Shown here piece by piece: positions 24,863-28,457 of a DNA stretch of 28,457 nucleotides (its first letter is position 1; each line of letters opens with the position of its first letter). The notes beneath the pieces are model-generated. The model did not search any database. It had not been told where the DNA came from and saw only the letters and a program-made list of their open reading frames with translations. Source of the DNA: Bacteroidaceae bacterium (GTDB taxonomy: Bacteria; Bacteroidota; Bacteroidia; Bacteroidales; Bacteroidaceae); NCBI GenBank assembly GCA_900770665.1, contig CAAGKZ010000099.1:1-28457 (forward strand), written 5' to 3'. A program made the position numbers and the translations under genes.

Positions 24863-26170
24863 ATGAAAGCAGACAAGAATACAGAAAACCAGAACACGAA
24901 GCGTCGCAGTACCTTCGCCATATTGTTCTATATCAACCGCACGAAAGTCCGCAAGGATGGTATGTGCCAACTATTGTGTAAAGTCAGCATTGATGCCGAA
25001 TGGGAACAAATCGGCACGAAAGTTTCGGTAAATCCAGCCATCTGGAATCCCGACAAAGGGCGTGCCGATGGTCGTAGCGAAAATGCAGTAACGGTAAACA
25101 GAGCCATTGACGAACTTAGCAAGGAGATTACAGAGCACTATAGTCACCTGAAGAAGAGTTTGGGATTTGTTACAGCAGAATTGGTAAAGAACGCAGTCAA
25201 GGGTATCGGCCAAAAGCCTGTAACACTGCTTGCTCTCTTCCGTGAACATAACGAGGAGTTCAAGAAGCGTGTTGGCGTGGATAGAATCAAGGAGACCTAT
25301 GACTGCTATCAACGCTCATACAAGCACCTTGCAGCATTTATTCAGGAGAAACGAGGTGTGGAAGATGTCACATTGCGAAGCCTTGACAAGGTGTTTTACG
25401 ATGACTTTGAGATATTCCTGCAAAGCGACTGCCGTCTAAGTCCCAAGAGTGTACACGAACACTTGTATAGGTTGAAGAAGATGACAATGCGAGCTGTCAG
25501 CCAGGGCACTTTGCGTAGGGATCCTTACAGCAGACTGCACCCACCGTTGCCCAAACGCAAGAGCCGACACATGAAGTTGGAGGATCTAAAAACTTTGATG
25601 TCAACGCAGATTGACAAACCAAACCTGCAACGAGTTCGCGACTGGTTCATCTTCTCGACCTTTACAGGGTTGGCATATGCCGATTTAAAGCGGTTGTCCG
25701 TAAATGATATAACACAGGCCGAAGATGGCAGCTGGTGGATACATATCAAGCGTCAGAAAACGGATACGCTGTCATCTATCCGCTTGTTGGAAGTACCACT
25801 ACGCATTATCGATAAGTACAAGCATGAGCGTCAGGGCGATAAGGTATTCAACCTCTATTGTCGTGAGTATCTCATTAAATTGACAGGAGAATTAGGTAAA
25901 GAGTATGGCTTTTATTTGACATTCCACAAAGCCCGTCATAATTTCGGAACTCACATGACCTTATCGCTGGGTGTACCGATAGAAACAGTAAGTAAGATGA
26001 TGGGACATACCTCCATCACGACCACCCAGATATATGCTCATGTTACAGATAAGAAAGTGGATGAGGATATGAGACGATTACGGGAAGTGACTGCCGACAA
26101 GAAGATTGAATTGGCCGATGAAGGATTGAAGTTCGAGCGCTGCCGTAAATGGAAGAAAACAACTGTATAA
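24863..26170 (+). CDS. Tyrosine recombinase / integrase 2 of the mobile element
   Basis: The 435-aa protein is a second phage-integrase-family enzyme. It has an N-terminal arm-binding region, a core-binding domain (about 120-215) and a catalytic domain with H355-X2-R358 (FHKARH), H382 (MMGHT) and Y391 (TTQIYA). The usual first Arg is Ala271 (TGLAYAD), so this paralogue lacks both Arg and Ser there. It is a diverged relative of integrase 1, and the two may act together, as pairs of recombinases do in some Bacteroides elements. A strong hairpin follows immediately. Confidence 0.9.
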   Translation: MKADKNTENQNTKRRSTFAILFYINRTKVRKDGMCQLLCKVSIDAEWEQIGTKVSVNPAIWNPDKGRADGRSENAVTVNRAIDELSKEITEHYSHLKKSLGFVTAELVKNAVKGIGQKPVTLLALFREHNEEFKKRVGVDRIKETYDCYQRSYKHLAAFIQEKRGVEDVTLRSLDKVFYDDFEIFLQSDCRLSPKSVHEHLYRLKKMTMRAVSQGTLRRDPYSRLHPPLPKRKSRHMKLEDLKTLMSTQIDKPNLQRVRDWFIFSTFTGLAYADLKRLSVNDITQAEDGSWWIHIKRQKTDTLSSIRLLEVPLRIIDKYKHERQGDKVFNLYCREYLIKLTGELGKEYGFYLTFHKARHNFGTHMTLSLGVPIETVSKMMGHTSITTTQIYAHVTDKKVDEDMRRLREVTADKKIELADEGLKFERCRKWKKTTV

Positions 26171-26212
26171 AACGATAGCAACGACCTCTATTCGGGGTCG
26201 TTGCTATCGTTT
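26170..26212. terminator. Terminator between recombinase 2 and the convergent HTH genes
   Basis: AAACGATAGCAACGACC and its complement form a 17-base perfect stem with a 9-base loop, beginning at the stop codon of recombinase 2 and ending 4 bases before the stop of the convergent HTH gene. The short A/T ends let it work in both directions. Confidence 0.75.
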
Positions 26213-26215
26213 AGG

Positions 26216-26527
26216 TTATACCCATCGCTGTTCCTCTACGCAGCGTTTATGGGAATCATTGAGAATCTTTTCAATCTCGGACTCCTTGTAAAGAGCCTTG
26301 CCCTGAACAAGGTAGTAAGGTATTGCACCTGCCGAGCGATACTCCTGCAATGTGCGGCGACTCACTTTGAGTATCTTGGATAACTCCTCATCAGTCAGGA
26401 ACCTCTCGTTGTTCAATGTCGGTTGTACCAGAGTCTCCGTCTTTTGAAGAATCTTGTTCACCCGTTTCAGACGGTCTAGTATTTCTGCAATCTGCGGGTC
26501 GGTCTTATCTATAAAAAAACTGCTCAT
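26216..26527 (-). CDS. Excisionase-like HTH protein (third of three)
   Basis: The 103-aa protein has a helical N-terminal part (KTDPQIAEILDRLKRVNKIL) and an HTH_17/MerR-type DNA-binding domain (about 42-90: FLTDEELSKILKVSRRTLQEYR, then a wing GKALYKESEIEKIL). Such proteins in Bacteroides elements act as Xis-type recombination directionality factors or as regulators. It overlaps the preceding HTH gene by 4 bases (26524-26527) and converges with the recombinases. Confidence 0.83.
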   Translation of the reverse strand: MSSFFIDKTDPQIAEILDRLKRVNKILQKTETLVQPTLNNERFLTDEELSKILKVSRRTLQEYRSAGAIPYYLVQGKALYKESEIEKILNDSHKRCVEEQRWV

Positions 26528-26820
26528 ATTCTCTTCTTTTTAATGGGATGATAATTACTTTCTATAAATCTCTGAATATCCTCGGGCTTGTAGAATATCT
26601 TGTGTTTGATACGAGCAAACGGTATCAGTCCCTTCTCGCGATATACTTGTAGCGTGCGTTTTGATATTCGGAGTACCTGGCACACATCCTGATTATCCAT
26701 CCAGTTCTTGAGGCCAAGATCCTGATTAGGTCGGCATAGTCTGTTCACTCTATCCTCAAACTCGCTGAAATGGCTGCACATCTCATCAAATGCCTTCTTA
26801 TCTATACATACGATTTCCAT
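26524..26820 (-). CDS. Excisionase-like HTH protein (second of three)
   Basis: The 98-aa protein has the same plan as its neighbours: an N-terminal helical part and an HTH_17 domain (about 41-90: WMDNQDVCQVLRISKRTLQVYR, then a wing KIFYKPEDIQRFI). It is 20 bases downstream of the first HTH gene and overlaps the next by 4 bases, so all three are cotranscribed. The function as an excision or regulatory factor is inferred. Confidence 0.83.
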   Translation of the reverse strand: MEIVCIDKKAFDEMCSHFSEFEDRVNRLCRPNQDLGLKNWMDNQDVCQVLRISKRTLQVYREKGLIPFARIKHKIFYKPEDIQRFIESNYHPIKKKRI

Positions 26821-26840
26821 ATTCCATAGTTGTTTTGAGG

Positions 26841-27158
26841 TTAGAAACTGTTGTTATTTCTCATGCTTGCCGGAAGTGGCAAGCCTTTTTGCTCAAAGAA
26901 GTCCTTGACCTCGGAAGCCTTGTAGTATGTGCGTCCGTCAATCATATAGTAGCGGATAAGCTTCTTCTGGCGGTAGCGTGCAAGGGTACGGTGAGTTACT
27001 CCAAGCAGTTTGCTCAGGTCGTAGTTATCCAGCAATGTGTCGCCGTCGAGACACTCCTTCATCTTGTTCTGTCGCTCCAGCATCTTCTCAATTTTGTCGA
27101 AGCGTTCCATCAGTTTGTAGAACATCGCATGGGCGGTTTCATTATTTATCTGTAACAT
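26841..27158 (-). CDS. Excisionase-like HTH protein (first of three)
   Basis: The 105-aa protein has a helical N-terminus (FYKLMERFDKIEKMLERQNKM, coiled-coil-like, possibly dimerising) and an HTH_17 domain (about 42-90: LLDNYDLSKLLGVTHRTLARYR, then a wing RTYYKASEVKDFF). It resembles the next two proteins throughout, so this is a family expanded in tandem. The upstream 200 bases hold several possible operators. Confidence 0.83.
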   Translation of the reverse strand: MLQINNETAHAMFYKLMERFDKIEKMLERQNKMKECLDGDTLLDNYDLSKLLGVTHRTLARYRQKKLIRYYMIDGRTYYKASEVKDFFEQKGLPLPASMRNNNSF

Positions 27159-27200
27159 CGTATAATCTGTTTAAGTGTAAATAATCGGGTTACTACACCG

Positions 27201-27292
27201 TGTTGCGCAACAGGTTATACTATCATAAAGGGCATTTGGCGTGCCAACGACATAAAATGACATAAAAAGACACCGATACAGCATTGTGTATC
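27201..27292. promoter_or_regulatory. Palindromes and repeats upstream of the HTH operon
   Basis: A perfect 12-base palindrome TGTTGCGCAACA (27201-27212), two GACATAAA repeats at a 10-base period (27249-27268) and a hairpin GATACA/TGTATC (27275-27292) lie in the 210-base gap before the first HTH gene. No clear TAnnTTTG is seen. They are candidate binding sites for the HTH proteins or a recombinase. Confidence 0.35.
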
Positions 27293-27336
27293 AGTAAAAT
27301 AAAAATTTTCAGCGAAAAAATCGGGGCTTTTTAAAG

Positions 27337-27386
27337 TATTGCAAAATGCAAGACTTTTTCGCAACCTGCTATTGCAAAATGCAAGA
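27337..27386. repeat. 17-bp direct repeat with internal dyad at the end of the DHFR-like gene
   Basis: TATTGCAAAATGCAAGA occurs at 27337-27353 and at 27370-27386, with 16 bases between the copies. Each holds the dyad TTGCA-AAA-TGCAA. The second copy covers the last codons and the stop of the DHFR-like pseudogene (minus strand), and the first lies just after it. It could be a recombination core site or an operator. Confidence 0.6.
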
Positions 27387-27793
27387 GTTGCGATAGATGA
27401 TGCGTGTTATTCCGTTGGGGAAGGTTGTAGTCTTATGCACATTCCAACGGCTCGGAGTAAGGTCATCGAATACGGGTGTACCCTTGCCGAGAATCAGAGG
27501 CAGAGTATAGACGACCATTTCGTCAATGAGGTTGTAGCGTGAGAGTCCACGCATAAGTTCTATGCTCTGCGTGTCAGATATTTCAGCGATGTAGATGTCG
27601 GATCTGTTCTTGTCGGAGTCTCTTTCAGCAAGCAGGTCGAGCAACGGATAGTTTGGCATGAGGCGGTAGATGCTATGCTCTGCCAATAAGGAAAACCCTT
27701 TGAGTCGTTCAACACCCACTGCATCAGGTTCTCGTCAGCTGTCGGAAGAAAGCCGTCCATTGTCACTGCTGTTATGATCTGAATCTTTGCCAT
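27369..27793 (-). pseudogene. Dihydrofolate-reductase-family (RibD C-terminal-like) gene, frameshifted
   Basis: The first 38 codons read MAKIQIITAVTMDGFLPTAD and on to GFPYWQ, the start of DHFR-family proteins common in Bacteroides elements. The rest (EHSIYRLMPNYPLLDLL to IIYRNSCILQ, with YNLIDEMVVYTLPLILGKG) is in the next frame. The two parts join if one G is restored near 27679-27680 (TGGCAGAGCAT would become TGGCAGGAGCAT), so a single-base deletion is the simplest reading. The ATG at 27793 has a strong ribosome binding site GGAGG (27801-27805). A sequencing error or programmed slippage is possible, but no slippery motif is clear. The restored protein would be about 141 aa, of unknown substrate. 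Confidence 0.72.
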
Positions 27794-27809
27794 ATCGTTA
27801 CCTCCGTTC

Positions 27810-28037
27810 AAAAAAGAAGCGTGGTCACCACGCATCTAAACAGAGGCTCTGGCAAGCCCAAAGTGATATACGTGATGCCACGCTATACCGCAGGGTATAG
27901 CATAAGCATACGCAATTCATCACTTTAACTTCCACTGCCAGATTTCTGTTTAGGATTCTTGCGAACTTATGTCTATATAAACGGACAGAATCAACTAATG
28001 TTCTGTCACGATATTTCAATTTTACGGCTCAAAGATA
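27810..28037 (-). promoter_or_regulatory. Promoter and structured leader of the DHFR-like gene, possible attenuator
   Basis: TATCTTTG (minus strand, 28037-28030) is an exact -7 match. The 230-base leader after it contains a 7-base hairpin (GACAGAA/TTCTGTC, 27984-28007), a stem AAAGTGAT/ATCACTTT (27860-27926) enclosing GCTATACC/GGTATAGC (27882-27901), and last GCGTGG-TGA-CCACGC (27819-27833) followed by TTCTTTTTT, a typical intrinsic terminator just before the GGAGG site. Such a layout suggests transcription attenuation. It is inferred from sequence only. Confidence 0.5.
27825..27920 (-). CDS. Possible 31-aa leader peptide in the DHFR-like leader
   Basis: ATG at 27920 opens 31 codons (MNCVCLCYTLRYSVASRISL, then WACQSLCLDAW) with five cysteines. 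The TGA stop (27825-27827) falls exactly in the loop of the terminator hairpin, so translating ribosomes would unfold that hairpin. No good ribosome binding site is seen; an upstream in-frame TTG (28019) gives a 64-aa version. It may be chance. Confidence 0.2.
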   Translation of the reverse strand: MNCVCLCYTLRYSVASRISLWACQSLCLDAW

Positions 28038-28079
28038 CAACTTTTTGCCGATATGCGGTTCATATTGCCCCCACAATCA

Positions 28080-28457
28080 TCATTTTATACCATACTTTTT
28101 CATCTTGCGGTATAGTGTAGATGAGTCTACATTAAGCATTTGTGCCGCTTTTGTCTTAACACCACCACACGACTGCAAGGCTCTTATGATGCTCTGCTTT
28201 TCCATCTCATCATCTTTCAAAGGTAATAGCGGAGCCTCCGGAATATCTACTGGCTGTGCCTGTACAATATTCAAATCTGCAAAGTCAATGAGCGTATCTT
28301 TGGCCATCAATACCGCACGCCTAATCTTGTTCTGCAACTCCCTTATATTGCCTGACCAGGAGTGTGAGAGCAATAACCGTTCCGCTTCAGCGGTAAAGCC
28401 TGTTCTCTCACGATGCAGTTCTGCGGAGAACTTCTCGCGGAAGAAGTTGGCAAGCGG
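28080..28457 (-). CDS. NtrC-type (RteB-like) response regulator, C-terminal part
   Basis: The visible 125 residues are the end of an enhancer-binding regulator: the last part of the AAA+ domain (PLANFFREKFS, then SHSWSGNIRELQNKIRRAV, a variant of the WPGNVREL motif) and a Fis-type helix-turn-helix (about 80-125: EKQSIIRALQSCGGVKTKAAQMLNVD, then STLYRKMKKYG). The N-terminal receiver and most of the ATPase lie past the right edge. In CTnDOT-type elements the regulator RteB has this layout and controls excision and transfer genes. That identification is likely but not proven. Confidence 0.85.
   Translation of the reverse strand, partial: PLANFFREKFSAELHRERTGFTAEAERLLLSHSWSGNIRELQNKIRRAVLMAKDTLIDFADLNIVQAQPVDIPEAPLLPLKDDEMEKQSIIRALQSCGGVKTKAAQMLNVDSSTLYRKMKKYGIK

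Larger units (their letters stand above)
23618..28457. mobile_element. Integrated mobile element (ICE-like or its passenger), partial
   Basis: Two tandem tyrosine recombinases, three excisionase-like HTH proteins, a broken DHFR-family gene and an RteB-like regulator make up an accessory module typical of Bacteroides conjugative and mobilizable transposons. The right end lies outside the window, and the left end is somewhere between about 23221 and 23591. Classification as ICE is inference; no transfer, relaxase or resistance gene is in view. Confidence 0.65.

Noticed and set aside
23618..27158. Integron
   Set aside because: The recombinases are of the Bacteroides transposon type, no attI or attC sites are visible and no gene cassettes follow.
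27825..28019. 64-codon minus-strand frame as an ordinary protein gene
   Set aside because: It would start with TTG almost at the predicted transcript start and has no family resemblance; treated as part of a leader instead.

Overview
The window is a piece of a Bacteroidales chromosome (Bacteroides/Prevotella-like). The evidence is the rpsL-rpsG-fusA order, lineage-restricted families (DUF4831, DUF3256), promoter elements of the Bacteroidetes type TAnnTTTG in place of a sigma70 -10 box, an Obg with an acidic tail, and tyrosine recombinases of the Bacteroides mobile-element type. Genus and species cannot be fixed from the sequence alone.

Left part (1-6.4 kb, minus strand): the translation cluster rpsL, rpsG and the start of fusA. 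A second minus-strand group follows, transcribed hpt -> adk -> obg -> a 760-aa EF-hand/three-helix membrane protein of unknown role. From 6.6 to 11.1 kb the plus strand carries DUF4831, ffh (SRP GTPase), folD and a CapA-like metallophosphatase. It converges with a tightly packed minus-strand block (11.1-17.4 kb) transcribed recF -> DUF721/DciA-like -> nucleoside MFS permease -> bifunctional-nuclease/UVR protein -> rsmE -> truA -> EamA transporter -> DUF3256. Many of its junctions are 4-base ATGA overlaps. Next, on the plus strand, come a membrane-anchored TPR protein and ribH.

The ribH-ruvC interval (18.85-19.92 kb) is accessory in character. It holds about 2.5 tandem, diverged copies of the ribH 3' end, with two covarying nested hairpins between them. 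Next come a very AT-rich 146-aa ORF and a second block of non-coding inverted and direct repeats. Core genes resume after it: cdd -> low-molecular-weight phosphatase -> ruvC (minus), a glucosaminidase/LysM protein (plus), and a small membrane protein with a DivIC/FtsB-like protein (minus).

From about 23.2 kb to the right edge the sequence is part of an integrated mobile element, probably an integrative conjugative element or a passenger of one. It contains two tandem tyrosine recombinases, both with a substituted catalytic Arg I, and three related excisionase-like HTH proteins that converge on the recombinases at a shared terminator. Further right are a frameshifted dihydrofolate-reductase-family gene behind a structured, possibly attenuated leader, and the C-terminus of an NtrC/RteB-type sigma54-like regulator. 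The ribH 3'-end array and the leader upstream of the broken reductase gene are the most unusual features.
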